Source of the DNA: Paenibacillus polymyxa
Lineage (GTDB): Bacteria > Bacillota > Bacilli > Paenibacillales > Paenibacillaceae
Length of the DNA stretch: 64,000 bases
NCBI RefSeq assembly: GCF_015710975.1
Contig: NZ_CP049783.1
Span: 4,135,501 to 4,199,500, forward strand
Reading direction: 5' to 3'
Below are positions 36,705 to 46,441 of this stretch, in pieces (position 1 is the first letter of the stretch; each line of letters starts with the position of its first letter). The translations under genes and the position numbers were made by a program. The notes below the pieces were generated by a model. The model was not told the origin of the DNA, did not search any database, and was given only the letters and a program-made list of their open reading frames with translations.

Positions 36705-37181
36705 ATGGACACGCGATACGATACGGTTATCATCACTGTGATCGGGGTGATATTAGGGATATGGGCTTTTTATAGCCTGCGTGCCTGGTTAAAGGAGCCG
36801 GGACCGCTTGTGCTAAAAACGATACCGATTAATGAGGATTTGAACGAAGGACCTGCTGTGGACCAACTGGAGGAAGCAGGATATGAGGTGGTGGGCGGGA
36901 AAATGAAAATACCGCTTGCTTTTAAAGTGAATGGACATACCGTGTATAGCCGTTTGTTTATTGACTACGTAGCTGTACGTAACGGTTCGACATATATGGT
37001 CAAAACGTCACGCCGCAAGAAACCTATGGAGTGGAACGGTCCTGATTTACGGGACAGGCTTATGCCTTATTTGCTGCTCTATCCGGGCTGTGCGGGGGTA
37101 TTGTACGTTGATACGGACGAGAAAAGTATTCGCCTTATTACATTAGTGGAAGACCTCGAAGAAGAGGAATATGAAGGTTAA
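36705..37181 (+). CDS. Membrane-anchored protein of unknown function, nuclease-fold-like
   Basis: A 158-residue protein with one N-terminal membrane helix (about 7-25) and a cytoplasmic domain. The domain has the order of elements of PD-(D/E)XK nucleases: a GYEVVGGKMKIPLAFKVNG strand region, FIDYVAVRNGSTYMVKTSRR (Asp, then a strand ending x-V-K), and a helix-strand end RLMPYLLLYPGCAGVLYVD. The usual Glu two residues before the Lys is Met, so catalysis would be lost. The nuclease-fold idea is my inference. GAGGTGA precedes the ATG, and it sits 16 bp ahead of argR. Confidence 0.6.
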   Translation: MDTRYDTVIITVIGVILGIWAFYSLRAWLKEPGPLVLKTIPINEDLNEGPAVDQLEEAGYEVVGGKMKIPLAFKVNGHTVYSRLFIDYVAVRNGSTYMVKTSRRKKPMEWNGPDLRDRLMPYLLLYPGCAGVLYVDTDEKSIRLITLVEDLEEEEYEG

Positions 37182-37197
37182 TCCATAGGAGGATTAT

Positions 37198-37647
37198 ATG
37201 AAGGGTCAACGACATATTAAAATCAGGGAAATTATTTCACAACATGAGATTGAAACGCAGGATGATCTAGTTGAAGCATTGCGTGAGGCTGGTTTTCAGG
37301 TCACCCAGGCTACTGTATCCCGGGATATCAAAGAACTGCTGCTCATAAAGGTCCCAATGGACGACGGCAGATATAAATATTCGATGCCTTCAGACCAGCG
37401 TTACAATCCGACGCAGAAACTGAAACGTACATTGGTTGACAACTTTTTGCATATTGACTACACAACCAATCTGATTGTGATGAAGTGCCTGCCAGGAACA
37501 GCTAACTCGATTGCTGCTTTATTAGATAATATTGAATGGTCTGAAGTCATGGGTACGATTAGCGGGGATGACACCATTTTGATTATTTGCCGATCGGAAG
37601 AAAACAGCGAAACTATCGTGAATCGTCTTATGGGCTACATTTCCTAA
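37198..37647 (+). CDS. argR: Arginine repressor ArgR/AhrC
   Basis: An arginine-responsive hexameric regulator of arginine synthesis and catabolism, 149 residues. The winged-helix N-domain includes [20 protein letters not shown] (recognition helix about residues 38-50) and the C-domain has the arginine-binding [18 protein letters not shown] and [24 protein letters not shown] precedes the ATG. Order argR-recN-spoIVB-spo0A equals B. subtilis. Confidence 0.97.
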   Translation: MKGQRHIKIREIISQHEIETQDDLVEALREAGFQVTQATVSRDIKELLLIKVPMDDGRYKYSMPSDQRYNPTQKLKRTLVDNFLHIDYTTNLIVMKCLPGTANSIAALLDNIEWSEVMGTISGDDTILIICRSEENSETIVNRLMGYIS

Positions 37648-37705
37648 TTATAAAGGCTACGCATATTAGGCGTTTTAATTTGTACATCATAGAGGTGAAA
37701 GAACG

Positions 37706-39424
37706 ATGCTGGTCACTTTGTCTATACGGAATTTGGCAGTCGTAGAGGCTGTCGATGTTCATTTTTATAAAGGATTTCATGTATTGAGCGGGGAAACTGG
37801 TGCTGGTAAATCCATTATTATTGACGCACTTGGGCTGATTGCGGGTGGCAGGGGGTCTGCTGACCTAGTGCGTTACGGTTGTGATAAAGCAGAAATGGAG
37901 GCCTTGTTTGAACTGCCGGTCAAACATCCCGTTTGGAATACGTTGGAGGAACAAGGGATTAAGGCTAACCCAGAAGAGCATTTACTGATTCGTCGAGAAC
38001 TTACGGTTCAAGGGAAAAGTTCATCTCGAATTAACGGTCAGATGGTTAATTTAACGATGTTGCGTGAGGTAGGTGAGCAACTCGTTAATATTCATGGGCA
38101 GCATGAGCATCAAAGCTTGCTGCGTGCAGATCGACATCTGGCGCTGCTGGATACGTTCGGTGATTCAGTCATCGGTCCAGTCAAAGCGCTTTACAGGGAG
38201 CGCTACAATGCTTTTGTCAAAGCGGAAAAAGAAGTAAGGGAATTGCAAAGCTCCAGTCAAAAGGCTTATCAGCTATTGGACATGTATCGTTTCCAATTGG
38301 AAGAGATCGCTGCGGCAGAATTAAAATTGGGTGAAGATGAATTATTGGCAGAGGAACGGGTCAAGCTATCCCATAGTGAGAAAATGATGGATGGAATATC
38401 AGGAGCATATGAGCTGTTAAGTGGCAGAGGCGGGTTGGATACGGTCAATAACGTGTTGTCCAGATTAAATGATGTTCAGAGCTATGATAGTAAAAGTCTT
38501 CAGCCCATTGCGGAGCAGATTCAGTCTGCTTTCTATCAGTTGGAGGATGCAGCGTTTCAATTACGTTCTTATCGTGAGGATATTGAATTTAATCCGGGCA
38601 AGCTGCATGAGGTGGAGCAACGTTTGAATCAAATTACCGGACTACAGCGAAAATATGGTGATAGTATAGAACAGATTTTGGAATACTATAGCCGTATTGA
38701 GCAGGAAACCGATCTGTTGGAAAATAAAGATGAGCGGCTGGAGCAGCTCATTGCAAAGCGGGATGAGTTGCTATCGGATTTGCTGGAGATTGCTGAAGAG
38801 CTTACAGAAGCGCGTGAAATTTGTGCCGAAGAGCTTGCAGAGCAAGTAGAGCAGGAATTAAAAGATCTTCAAATGGAAAGAACGTCACTCAAGGTACGCA
38901 TTGATCCAATTGAAGATCCACGGGGATATGAATATAAGGGTCTAAAGGTACGACCTACCAAGCAAGGGATAGATAATGCGGAATTTCTGATTTCGCCCAA
39001 TCCAGGTGAGCCACTTCGCCCACTCGGTAAAATCGCTTCTGGTGGTGAGTTATCACGTATTATGTTGGCAATGAAAAGTATTTTTGCGCGTCATGATCAA
39101 ATACCGGTGCTCATTTTTGACGAGGTGGATACCGGGGTAAGTGGTCGTGCAGCTCAGTCTATAGCCGAGAAGCTGTATCGTTTGTCTTCCGTTTGTCAGG
39201 TGTTTTCCATTACTCATTTGCCGCAGGTGGCATGTATGGCAGATCATCAGTACCTAATTGAAAAAAACGTTCATGATGGACGAACCATGACTCAAATTGA
39301 GGGACTAACGGAGGAAGGTCGGGTCAAGGAATTGGCACGGATGCTGGGCGGCGTAGAAATTACCGAAAAAACATTGCATCACGCACAGGAAATGCTGAAT
39401 TTGGCGGAAGGAAAGAAAGCCTGA
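37706..39424 (+). CDS. recN: DNA repair protein RecN
   Basis: An SMC-like ATPase acting early in double-strand break repair, 572 residues. Walker A GETGAGKSIIIDALGL (about residues 30-45), the signature LASGGELSRIMLAMKS (printed here as IASGGELSRIMLAM, about 440) and Walker B PVLIFDEVDTGVSG (about 462-475) are intact. A long coiled coil lies between (about 160-360). Confidence 0.97.
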   Translation: MLVTLSIRNLAVVEAVDVHFYKGFHVLSGETGAGKSIIIDALGLIAGGRGSADLVRYGCDKAEMEALFELPVKHPVWNTLEEQGIKANPEEHLLIRRELTVQGKSSSRINGQMVNLTMLREVGEQLVNIHGQHEHQSLLRADRHLALLDTFGDSVIGPVKALYRERYNAFVKAEKEVRELQSSSQKAYQLLDMYRFQLEEIAAAELKLGEDELLAEERVKLSHSEKMMDGISGAYELLSGRGGLDTVNNVLSRLNDVQSYDSKSLQPIAEQIQSAFYQLEDAAFQLRSYREDIEFNPGKLHEVEQRLNQITGLQRKYGDSIEQILEYYSRIEQETDLLENKDERLEQLIAKRDELLSDLLEIAEELTEAREICAEELAEQVEQELKDLQMERTSLKVRIDPIEDPRGYEYKGLKVRPTKQGIDNAEFLISPNPGEPLRPLGKIASGGELSRIMLAMKSIFARHDQIPVLIFDEVDTGVSGRAAQSIAEKLYRLSSVCQVFSITHLPQVACMADHQYLIEKNVHDGRTMTQIEGLTEEGRVKELARMLGGVEITEKTLHHAQEMLNLAEGKKA

Positions 39425-39547
39425 AAAGAGCGGCTGGCGTAATGATTAACAGTTATAAAAGCCTGGGGGCAAGGTTACCTTATAGGTACGCAATTGGCGA
39501 CCACCTTTACTCGTCAAGCGAAAGAAGCAAAGGGAGCGTGACAGCCA

Positions 39548-40708
39548 TTGAATTTTTACTCCAGGATCAAATTGCTCGGTCTTTTGCTTGTTTTTCTTAT
39601 GTGTTCTCTCGGTAACGCTCAGCATGTGCAAGCAGCGCTGCCTCTACAAGCTTCTTTGGATTTGTTCGGCTCTAAAAGCATGAAAACAACCCAGGAAAGC
39701 GTGGTTCCCGATTTGAAAGTATACCCAGGGGGTCAGACGATCGGGGTCAAAGTAAAATCTTCAGGAGTGCTTGTCGTTGGTCACCATATCATTCAGGAAA
39801 GCAATGATCGTAAGGTGTCACCTGGTGAGACAGCTGGTATTCGCCTAGGGGACCGTATTACACACATGAACGGCAAACCCCTCAATAGTCTCGCCAGGGT
39901 AGCGGAAGCCGTGGACGAGGCAGGTAAAAACAAAAAGCCGCTTGACATCACGCTTTGTCGAGGCGAACAGACGATCTCCACTAAGTTAACCCCAGCATAT
40001 GATCAAGAGGATAAAGCGTGGCGGCTCGGGTTATATATTAGAGACTCGGCTGCAGGCGTAGGTACATTAACATTTTATGCACCGGATCAGGGGGTTTACG
40101 GGGCCTTGGGCCATGTAATTACCGATATGAATACACAAACTCCCATTGTCGTGGGCAGCGGAGAGATTGTTCAATCCAATGTGACGTCAATTGCGAAAAG
40201 CCAGAGTGGGGAACCCGGAGAGAAACGTGCTCATTTTCTCAAGGATCATCGGATCTTAGGAAATATTGAACGAAATACGAACTTTGGAATATTTGGGAAA
40301 ATGTCAGATGAGCCGCAAAATGGATTGTATTCGACGCCCATTCCGGTGGGACTTGCGAATGAAGTAAAAGAAGGACCAGCAGAAATTTTGACTGTACTGG
40401 AAGGTCAACAAATTCAGCGTTTTCAGGCAGAAATTGTACACATTTCTCAGCAGGATAAACCAGCAACCAAAGGGCTTGTGATTCGGGTTGTAGATCCAAA
40501 GCTATTAGATAAGACCGGCGGAATCGTGCAAGGAATGAGTGGGAGTCCGATTATCCAAAATGGTAAGCTGATCGGAGCTGTAACGCATGTATTTGTTAAT
40601 GATCCTAAATCAGGTTACGGATGTTTTATCGAATGGATGTTGCGTGACGCAGGAATCATGCATAATAAACTGAGCTTGAAGTCATCCTCTAATCTTAAGG
40701 CGAGCTAG
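39548..40708 (+). CDS. spoIVB: SpoIVB serine peptidase
   Basis: A forespore-secreted S55 peptidase that triggers pro-sigma-K processing. The 386-residue protein has an N-terminal signal/anchor (IKLLGLLLVFLMCSLG), a PDZ domain (about 90-160, GIRLGDRITHMNGKPLN) and the peptidase domain with the catalytic Ser in GIVQGMSGSPIIQNGKL (about residue 343) and a GALGHVITD block with the His. The start is TTG 39548, weakly supported by GGGAGCG. The terminator begins right at the stop. Confidence 0.95.
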   Translation: MNFYSRIKLLGLLLVFLMCSLGNAQHVQAALPLQASLDLFGSKSMKTTQESVVPDLKVYPGGQTIGVKVKSSGVLVVGHHIIQESNDRKVSPGETAGIRLGDRITHMNGKPLNSLARVAEAVDEAGKNKKPLDITLCRGEQTISTKLTPAYDQEDKAWRLGLYIRDSAAGVGTLTFYAPDQGVYGALGHVITDMNTQTPIVVGSGEIVQSNVTSIAKSQSGEPGEKRAHFLKDHRILGNIERNTNFGIFGKMSDEPQNGLYSTPIPVGLANEVKEGPAEILTVLEGQQIQRFQAEIVHISQQDKPATKGLVIRVVDPKLLDKTGGIVQGMSGSPIIQNGKLIGAVTHVFVNDPKSGYGCFIEWMLRDAGIMHNKLSLKSSSNLKAS

Positions 40709-40727
40709 TGGCCTTAAGATTTTTTTG
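40691..40727 (+). terminator. Terminator of spoIVB
   Basis: AATCTTAAGGC pairs with GCCTTAAGATT, followed by TTTTTT. The 5' arm lies within the last codons of spoIVB and the T-run merges with a 0A box. Confidence 0.9.
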
Positions 40728-40860
40728 TCGAAAAGGAGAAGAATAACTCAGATTTGCAAGATAAAAAATCAATTATAATTGAATTTATAAAAAAAATAAA
40801 TAAAAATAATTTTCGACAGAAGGAATTCATAATTCGATGTCGAAATCATATACTCCGACA
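40726..40860 (+). promoter_or_regulatory. spo0A control region with four 0A boxes
   Basis: TGTCGAA at 40726-40732, TTCGACA (reverse) at 40812-40818, TGTCGAA at 40838-40844 and the near-match TCCGACA at 40854-40860 are Spo0A-P binding boxes, indicating autoregulation. AGGAATT (40821-40827) with GAAAT (40842-40846) resembles a sigma-H promoter, with a spacer about one base short. The region is very AT-rich. Confidence 0.75.
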
Positions 40861-40924
40861 AGAAATATTTATTTAATGCAAACAGATGTCCCAATGGAAT
40901 AACACTCACTAAGGAGGAAGTACA

Positions 40925-41728
40925 TTGCAAAAAATTGAGGTATTGTTGGCTGACGACAACCGGGAATTTACGAATTTGCTTGCTGAATATATTTCCGATC
41001 AGGAGGATATGGAAGTTACAGGAATCGCCTTCAATGGTGAAGAAGTACTCCAACGCATCGCAGAATCCCGCAACATACCTGATGTACTTATTTTAGATAT
41101 TATTATGCCTCATCTGGATGGTCTCGGTGTATTGGAGCGTTTGAGAGAAATGAACCTGACTCCACAACCGAAAATCATTATGCTGACTGCATTCGGTCAA
41201 GAAAATATTACACAAAGGGCCGTTCAACTCGGGGCATCTTATTATATTTTGAAGCCGTTTGATATGGAAGTGCTTGCTAACCGTATACGCCAATTGGTAG
41301 GACCGCAATTAGTCAGCAACAGCCCGGTAACCGTTTCATCTATGCGGTCCAACGTTGTGCCTATGGGTAAGACGAAAAACCTGGATGCCAGCATCACGGC
41401 TATCATCCATGAGATTGGTGTACCAGCTCACATCAAGGGTTATCAATATCTACGCGAAGCCATTACGATGGTGTACAATAATATCGAAATTTTGGGAGCC
41501 ATCACCAAAACCCTATATCCGGCAATTGCCGAAAAGTTCAAAACGACGGCATCCCGCGTAGAACGCGCCATTCGTCATGCTATTGAGGTAGCATGGACCC
41601 GTGGAAATATCGACAGCATCTCTCACCTGTTCGGCTACACTATTAATATCAGCAAGTCCAAACCAACGAACTCAGAATTTATAGCGATGGTCGCAGACAA
41701 ATTGCGGATTGAGAATAAGGTGTCCTGA
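40925..41728 (+). CDS. spo0A: Sporulation master regulator Spo0A
   Basis: The response regulator that commits the cell to sporulation, 267 residues. The receiver domain (1-125) has the acidic pair D10-D11, phospho-acceptor D58 in [12 protein letters not shown] and Lys in ILKPFD. The C-terminal effector domain (about 150-267) has the recognition-helix sequence [19 protein letters not shown], nearly invariant in Spo0A. The start is TTG 40925 behind AAGGAGGAAG. Confidence 0.98.
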   Translation: MQKIEVLLADDNREFTNLLAEYISDQEDMEVTGIAFNGEEVLQRIAESRNIPDVLILDIIMPHLDGLGVLERLREMNLTPQPKIIMLTAFGQENITQRAVQLGASYYILKPFDMEVLANRIRQLVGPQLVSNSPVTVSSMRSNVVPMGKTKNLDASITAIIHEIGVPAHIKGYQYLREAITMVYNNIEILGAITKTLYPAIAEKFKTTASRVERAIRHAIEVAWTRGNIDSISHLFGYTINISKSKPTNSEFIAMVADKLRIENKVS

Positions 41729-41749
41729 AAGGATCAGGATGATTAATGG

Positions 41750-41801
41750 ATACCGCTTGTTTATTGGTTCATCCAGACCGATAAATAAGCGGTATTTTTT
41801 T
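41750..41801 (+). terminator. Terminator of spo0A
   Basis: ATACCGCTTGTTTAT pairs with ATAAATAAGCGGTAT, then TTTTTT. Confidence 0.92.
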
Positions 41802-42186
41802 ACGAACAATTTTGAATTTTAACCTAACAATCTATTTGCCTCTACCTGTACTGCTGTATGCTACCCTTAAACTAAGTCTCTAACACTAAGCAGGGCTTTA
41901 ATTCTAGTGGATATACGCTACTCCATATAGGAGAAGGGGGCAAAGAAGTTTAGCGACTAATCATTCTTGATTGGTATGCCCGATTAGAAATATAATTAAA
42001 GCAAACTTTCAAATGAGGTGAATCGGATGTCTTTCCATATTGTTCGAAGTATTTAGTTTCCGGGCTGGAAAAAAACGCGTGCCAGCTGTTAAGGGGGAGT
42101 CTACCCTGTTGACTACAAAACTAAAATTTTGAATAAATTCGGTTTGCCATTCTGTAGTTTATTATCTTATTTGAAGGTGGATAAAA
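41802..42186 (+). other. Gene-poor region before the methyltransferase gene
   Basis: About 385 bp, AT-rich, with no supported gene. A nine-codon ORF (42027-42056, MSFHIVRSI) follows a good GAGGTG site, but stops at once; it could be a leader peptide or the remains of a decayed gene. No terminator, tRNA or repeat was recognised here. Confidence 0.4.
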
Positions 42187-42936
42187 ATGAAATCAATTGA
42201 ATATAAAGAGTTTTATGATAAGGTTGGAAAAACCAACGGATGGGATTTCAGTAATGTGAAATATATCTCTGAAGGAGTAAAATGGGACTTCTACAATGAA
42301 GTATCAAAGACGTGTGAGAAGTCGGACATATTGCTTGATATCGGCACGGGTGGTGGGGAAGCTATTTTAGCAATGGCGAATTCTGCATTACTTTTAGTCG
42401 GGATTGACCAATCTACTGGAATGATTGAAACGGCAACAAAGAACTCTATCAAATCTGATATAGCGAATGTTCGTTTTCTACAGATGGATGCTGAAAATCT
42501 GAATTTTCCCAGGGAATTCTTTAATGTAGTCTCTTCTCGACATTCGTGCTTCTGTGCAAAAGAAATAGTTAAGGTGTTAGTTAAGGGTGGTATATTTTTA
42601 ACACAGCAAGTAAGCGAAAATGACAAATTAAACATTAAAGAAGCGTTTGGAAGAGGGCAGGCATTGGGTAATAAGAAAGATTCGTTGAAAACTCAATGTA
42701 TTACAGAACTAAATGAAGCGGGCTTTAACGACATCCAGTCATTCGAATTTAATGCAACCGAATATTATCAGACTCCTGCAGACTTAGTTTTCATTTTAAA
42801 ACACACTCCCATTATTCCTGACTTTGGACAAAAACAAAATGATTTTGAAATACTCCAACAATTCATTCTGGACAACCAAACTCCAAAAGGAATTAGGACA
42901 AATGCAGAGCGATTTATGATTGTGGCTAGGAAGTAA
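42187..42936 (+). CDS. Class I SAM-dependent methyltransferase
   Basis: A 249-residue methyltransferase with motif I ILLDIGTGGGEAILAMA (about residues 48-64), an acidic strand end VGIDQSTGMIETA and the post-motif NVRFLQMDAENLNFP. The C-terminal half has no clear substrate domain; the pattern (FxxVSSRH, TQQVS, ending RFMIVARK) is that of small-molecule methyltransferases. Substrate unknown. It is AT-richer than its neighbours and stands where B. subtilis has the mmg genes, so horizontal acquisition is plausible. It has its own terminator. Confidence 0.8.
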   Translation: MKSIEYKEFYDKVGKTNGWDFSNVKYISEGVKWDFYNEVSKTCEKSDILLDIGTGGGEAILAMANSALLLVGIDQSTGMIETATKNSIKSDIANVRFLQMDAENLNFPREFFNVVSSRHSCFCAKEIVKVLVKGGIFLTQQVSENDKLNIKEAFGRGQALGNKKDSLKTQCITELNEAGFNDIQSFEFNATEYYQTPADLVFILKHTPIIPDFGQKQNDFEILQQFILDNQTPKGIRTNAERFMIVARK

Positions 42937-42942
42937 AACATA

Positions 42943-42975
42943 AAGGGATACCCGCTTTGGGGTATCTCTTTTTTG
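42943..42975 (+). terminator. Terminator of the methyltransferase gene
   Basis: AGGGATACC pairs with GGTATCTCT (G-U pair allowed), then TTTTTT. Confidence 0.85.
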
Positions 42976-43182
42976 CTTGCAATGCTTCAACAGATGAATT
43001 AGATGGTTGAAAAATGATACTCTCACGCGGCTTATTATATGCCTCAATCAGTTATATAACAATCACGAAGAAAAATTTTCCTTTTGTAAACAGTTCTGAA
43101 ATTCTCTTTAATTTTGATATAAACAATGTGTCGATTCTTGTCGATATAATATCTATTATATAGAGAACTAAGGAGCGAATAT

Positions 43183-44883
43183 ATGAAATTTAACATTCGA
43201 ACAAAATTGTTATTGGGTTTCCTTGCGGTAATAATCCTGTTGGTTGTGATTAGTACAGTATCGATCTCGAGAATGAAAAAATTAGGCGATACTTCAATGG
43301 AAATTGATAGCCATTGGATGCCAAGTGTGACCATCCTCGGAACACTAAATGGTGATGTATCTGATGTAGAGCGGCTTTCATTAAATATTATTGTAGAACG
43401 TGACCCGGAGGAAATGGAGAAGGTTCAGGCCGAATATGATAAGGTTTTGAAAAAAGTTGAAGAAGGCCGAAAAACTTACGAAAAATTAATTGCTACCCCT
43501 AAGGAACGTGAAATGTATGAAAAATTCTCCAAAACGTATACAGAGTATTTGGATAAGTTGCCAGAAGTGATTGCAGCCGGGAGAGCTAATGATTACACTC
43601 AGTCAAGCATCCTTCACCAGGAATCCTATAAGTTATGGTATAGTTCAAACGATATGATCGCTCAGCTTATTAAGTTGAATGCAGATGGATCAAAACTGAC
43701 TACAAAAGAAGCTGTTGATAACTTTATTTTAGGTAGACAATTAGTAATTGTTTTGAGCATTGCAGCCGTTATCCTAGCATTGATCATGGCGATCATTATA
43801 GCCCAAATTATTTCTAAGCCTATTTTGCGCATCAGTCGTGCTGCTGAAAGCATTGCGTCCGGTGACCTTACTGGGGAAGCTATTGTCGTAAAGGGCAAGG
43901 ATGAGATTAGCACGCTGACGCATTCCTTTAATACGATGGTTGAAAACCTTCGTCAACTGATTCAGTCTGTAAGTAATACGACTGAGTTGGTTACCACTTC
44001 CTCGGAAGAATTGACGGCCAGCGCAGAGCAAAATAGCCAAGCAACTGCACAAATCACCGAAACAGTGCAAGAAGTAGCTACAGGGACGGGCGATCAAGTA
44101 GATATGGTGACCAAGTCATCCCAGGCTATTGAGGAAATGTCCATTGGTGTGGAACAAATTGCAATCCGTGCGCAAAATGTTTTTGCATCAGCTCAGGATG
44201 CAGCTCACAAATCAGCTGAAGGCAATCAGTTGATCCAGCAGGCTGTTGTCCAGATGAATAGTGTGAATGACTCTATGAATAGCTTGGCTGATCTTATGGC
44301 TGGATTGGGAGAGCGTTCAGATGAAATTGGGAAGATTATTGATGTCATCACCAATATTTCAAGTCAGACCAATCTTCTTGCCCTGAACGCTGCCATTGAA
44401 GCAGCCCGCGCAGGAGACCACGGTAGCGGCTTTGCTGTAGTTGCAGGTGAAGTGCGTAAGCTGGCTGAACAATCGGCTCATTCTGCTCAACAAATTACGG
44501 AGCTGGTGGGATTGATACAGAAGGACACCTCGCATGCTATTGAGGCGGTAGCATCCAATGGGCGAGATGTCATGACAGGTCGGGAAGTCGTGCAAAATGC
44601 AGGTGCATCCTTTGAGCTTATTCAGGAAACTGTTAATAAAGTGGCCAGTGAAATTGAAGAGGTCTCTGCTGGATCGGAGCAAATGTCTGCAAGTACCGAT
44701 GAGATTGTTGGCTTTGTTAAACAAATTTCAGCGATTGCTGAAGAGGCTGCAGCCGGGACACAGCACGTATCTGCCGCGACTCAAGAACAACTGGCATCGA
44801 TGGAGGAAATTGCTTCCTCTGCAAGAAATCTGTCCAAAATGGCAGAAGACCTACAAGGACAAATTGGTAAATTCAAGGTATAA
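43183..44883 (+). CDS. Methyl-accepting chemotaxis protein
   Basis: A 566-residue membrane chemoreceptor. Membrane helix 1 at about 10-28, an extracytoplasmic four-helix-bundle sensor domain (about 30-185; 4HB_MCP type), helix 2 at about 187-210, HAMP (about 210-262) and a methyl-accepting signalling domain whose hairpin tip [31 protein letters not shown] (quoted here in part) is nearly invariant. The ligand is unknown. It has its own terminator and no chemotaxis partners nearby. Confidence 0.95.
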   Translation: MKFNIRTKLLLGFLAVIILLVVISTVSISRMKKLGDTSMEIDSHWMPSVTILGTLNGDVSDVERLSLNIIVERDPEEMEKVQAEYDKVLKKVEEGRKTYEKLIATPKEREMYEKFSKTYTEYLDKLPEVIAAGRANDYTQSSILHQESYKLWYSSNDMIAQLIKLNADGSKLTTKEAVDNFILGRQLVIVLSIAAVILALIMAIIIAQIISKPILRISRAAESIASGDLTGEAIVVKGKDEISTLTHSFNTMVENLRQLIQSVSNTTELVTTSSEELTASAEQNSQATAQITETVQEVATGTGDQVDMVTKSSQAIEEMSIGVEQIAIRAQNVFASAQDAAHKSAEGNQLIQQAVVQMNSVNDSMNSLADLMAGLGERSDEIGKIIDVITNISSQTNLLALNAAIEAARAGDHGSGFAVVAGEVRKLAEQSAHSAQQITELVGLIQKDTSHAIEAVASNGRDVMTGREVVQNAGASFELIQETVNKVASEIEEVSAGSEQMSASTDEIVGFVKQISAIAEEAAAGTQHVSAATQEQLASMEEIASSARNLSKMAEDLQGQIGKFKV

Positions 44884-44910
44884 ATCGTATACCGTTTCTA
44901 TATTTCAGGG

Positions 44911-44946
44911 GAAAAAGCCGCTCTATTGTGAGGGGCTTTTTTCCTA
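44911..44946 (+). terminator. Terminator of the chemoreceptor gene
   Basis: AAAAAGCCGCTC pairs imperfectly with GAGGGGCTTTTTT. Confidence 0.8.
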
Positions 44947-45012
44947 TTCATTTTTAATTAATATATTGCGATTTTACCGTGGAGATATGCGGGGTCTGTA
45001 ATTGGAAAGATA

Positions 45013-45021
45013 TGATATAAT
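45013..45021 (+). promoter_or_regulatory. Extended -10 element
   Basis: TGATATAAT 32 bp upstream of the ATG at 45053; no convincing -35. Confidence 0.45.
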
Positions 45022-45052
45022 GGTGGGAAATTCTTTGAGTTGGAGTGATATC

Positions 45053-45556
45053 ATGGACAATAAGACTGAACATAAAGCAAGTGACCTGCGTCAGTTAGCG
45101 ATAGACCAAATCATAGCTGTACCATTTTTGAATGATTTTAAATATTTGAAAAGCAGAAAAGTTTTGAAAAAAGAAAACAAGGAATTTATATTTGAAATTT
45201 GTTTTGGCGCGACCAAATATAGTGCATTAAAAGTTTACATTAACGTGGAATCTAAAAGTATAAAAAAGAAGTATAGTACAGGGGCTTGTTTTCACAGTGA
45301 GTTGATCGCTTTAACCAAGAAATATACAGGCAACAGGGATTATCTTGTGTCCACAGAAGCAGAAAGAGAACGAGTGATCCAAGAGATTACTGAAGATATC
45401 TACACTTTCGCGCTACCCTTTTTCAAGCGATTTGAACATGTAGAAACACTTGCAGAACAAGTACATAAGTCAGGCTTTTTACCACATCGCAAACGTTTTG
45501 ATAAATTTAATCCGTTGACGAAAAGATTCATTGATTTTTATTATCAAGGGGAGTAA
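45053..45556 (+). CDS. Hypothetical protein, 167 residues
   Basis: A soluble, Lys-rich protein without signal peptide or membrane helix. A beta-rich middle (EFIFEICFGATKYS, ALKVYINVESK) is followed by a helical C-terminus. The pattern vaguely recalls DUF4304-like small proteins, but I cannot assign a family. ATG 45053 is preferred to the upstream frame start at 45002 because that one would overlap the -10. AT-rich composition and no conserved neighbour suggest accessory DNA. Confidence 0.6.
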   Translation: MDNKTEHKASDLRQLAIDQIIAVPFLNDFKYLKSRKVLKKENKEFIFEICFGATKYSALKVYINVESKSIKKKYSTGACFHSELIALTKKYTGNRDYLVSTEAERERVIQEITEDIYTFALPFFKRFEHVETLAEQVHKSGFLPHRKRFDKFNPLTKRFIDFYYQGE

Positions 45557-45777
45557 TTTAGCCATCTGAGACATTTTTGTGCTCATCATCGGGAAGTAGA
45601 TAAGCATTATGATAAGGAGCACGATGTCCATAGAGTGGATATTATCGTTTTTCAAAAGGATGATGTACAATTTGTAAAAAGGCTCAAACTACTCCTCTGC
45701 ATAACATGTTTTACCTAACATGATCAATGTCTCGTTAAGAGGCGAGTCGGATGTTTCACTGGAGGGTAGATTTTTAC
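45557..45777 (+). other. Region with no supported gene; possible decayed coding sequence
   Basis: A frame without start codon is open at 45560-45718 and reads as protein-like (SHLRHFCAHHREVDKHYD, DIIVFQKDDVQFVKRLK). It may be the tail of a lost gene. No terminator was recognised after the gene ending at 45556. Confidence 0.25.
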
Positions 45778-45931
45778 ATGGGTAGCAATCGAATGACCAA
45801 CATAGAGGCTGTATACACGGATATATACAATCATATGTTATAGGCTAAGTCATCGTATTGAACGGGCTAGTGGTATGGATGCAAAAGATTCTAAAGCAAA
45901 GGCGGGGATGAGAGCATGTGGAATAGTCTGA
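45778..45931 (+). pseudogene. Possible frameshifted small gene
   Basis: ATG 45778, with GGAGGG eleven bases upstream, reads MGSNRMTNIEAVYTDIYNHM-L and stops at TAG (45841-45843). Skipping one base there continues as RLSHRIERASGMDAKDSK and further to a stop at 45931, giving a protein-like product of about 50 residues. Either a small gene carries a single-base insertion or there is frameshifting. No family recognised. Confidence 0.3.
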
Positions 45932-46320
45932 CTTGGGTGATCGTCGGCGTGTTGTTAGTGGCGTTGGGTTGGATTGTTATGGCATGGCGTGGACGTAGCA
46001 GCAATAAACAAGCGAATGAACATCGGGGCAATAATGTCATTGAATTTCGTCCTCGTAAGCCTGCCCGACAATCCCGCACCGCAAATGAAATGAAGTCTAA
46101 AATGTCTTCTGAAACACGCACAAATACAAAAGTGGCAGATATTAAGACTCAAGCTGGGTTTGGACTGTCTGGCTCAATCCAGAGCACAGGCAAGCAAAAA
46201 TGCTCCTTTTGTAAAAAAGAAGAAAAATTAACCTTTTATGCTGATGATAATGGTTCGCTATATGGAGTATGTAAAGAGTGTAAGCATAAGGCGGAAAGAC
46301 AGGATATGCTGCCACTTTAG
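45916..46320 (+). CDS. Membrane-anchored zinc-ribbon protein
   Basis: A 134-residue protein with one N-terminal membrane helix (about 4-24, LTWVIVGVLLVALGWIVMAW), a basic Ser/Thr/Lys linker, and a C-terminal zinc ribbon CSFCKKE...GVCKECKHKA, two CxxC pairs about 24 residues apart. Function unknown; the fold suggests protein or nucleic-acid binding at the membrane. The ATG is preceded by GGCGGGGATGAGAGC. Confidence 0.7.
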   Translation: MWNSLTWVIVGVLLVALGWIVMAWRGRSSNKQANEHRGNNVIEFRPRKPARQSRTANEMKSKMSSETRTNTKVADIKTQAGFGLSGSIQSTGKQKCSFCKKEEKLTFYADDNGSLYGVCKECKHKAERQDMLPL

Positions 46321-46368
46321 TCTATACAAACTATTGAGGACCATCATTAAAGAATTCTTATAATTCAT

Positions 46369-46413
46369 AAAAACTCCCAACCATATGTAAATAAATTGGT
46401 TAGGAGTTTTTTG
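46369..46413 (+). terminator. Bidirectional terminator between convergent genes
   Basis: AAAACTCCCAACCA pairs with TGGTTAGGAGTTTT; T-runs lie on both strands, so it can serve the zinc-ribbon gene and spo0M. Confidence 0.85.
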
Positions 46414-46441
46414 TTAGTATTTTGCTATATTTACTACATTG

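Noticed and set aside
42027..42056. Nine-codon ORF MSFHIVRSI with good ribosome site
   Set aside because: Too short to support as a gene; mentioned only in the description of the region.
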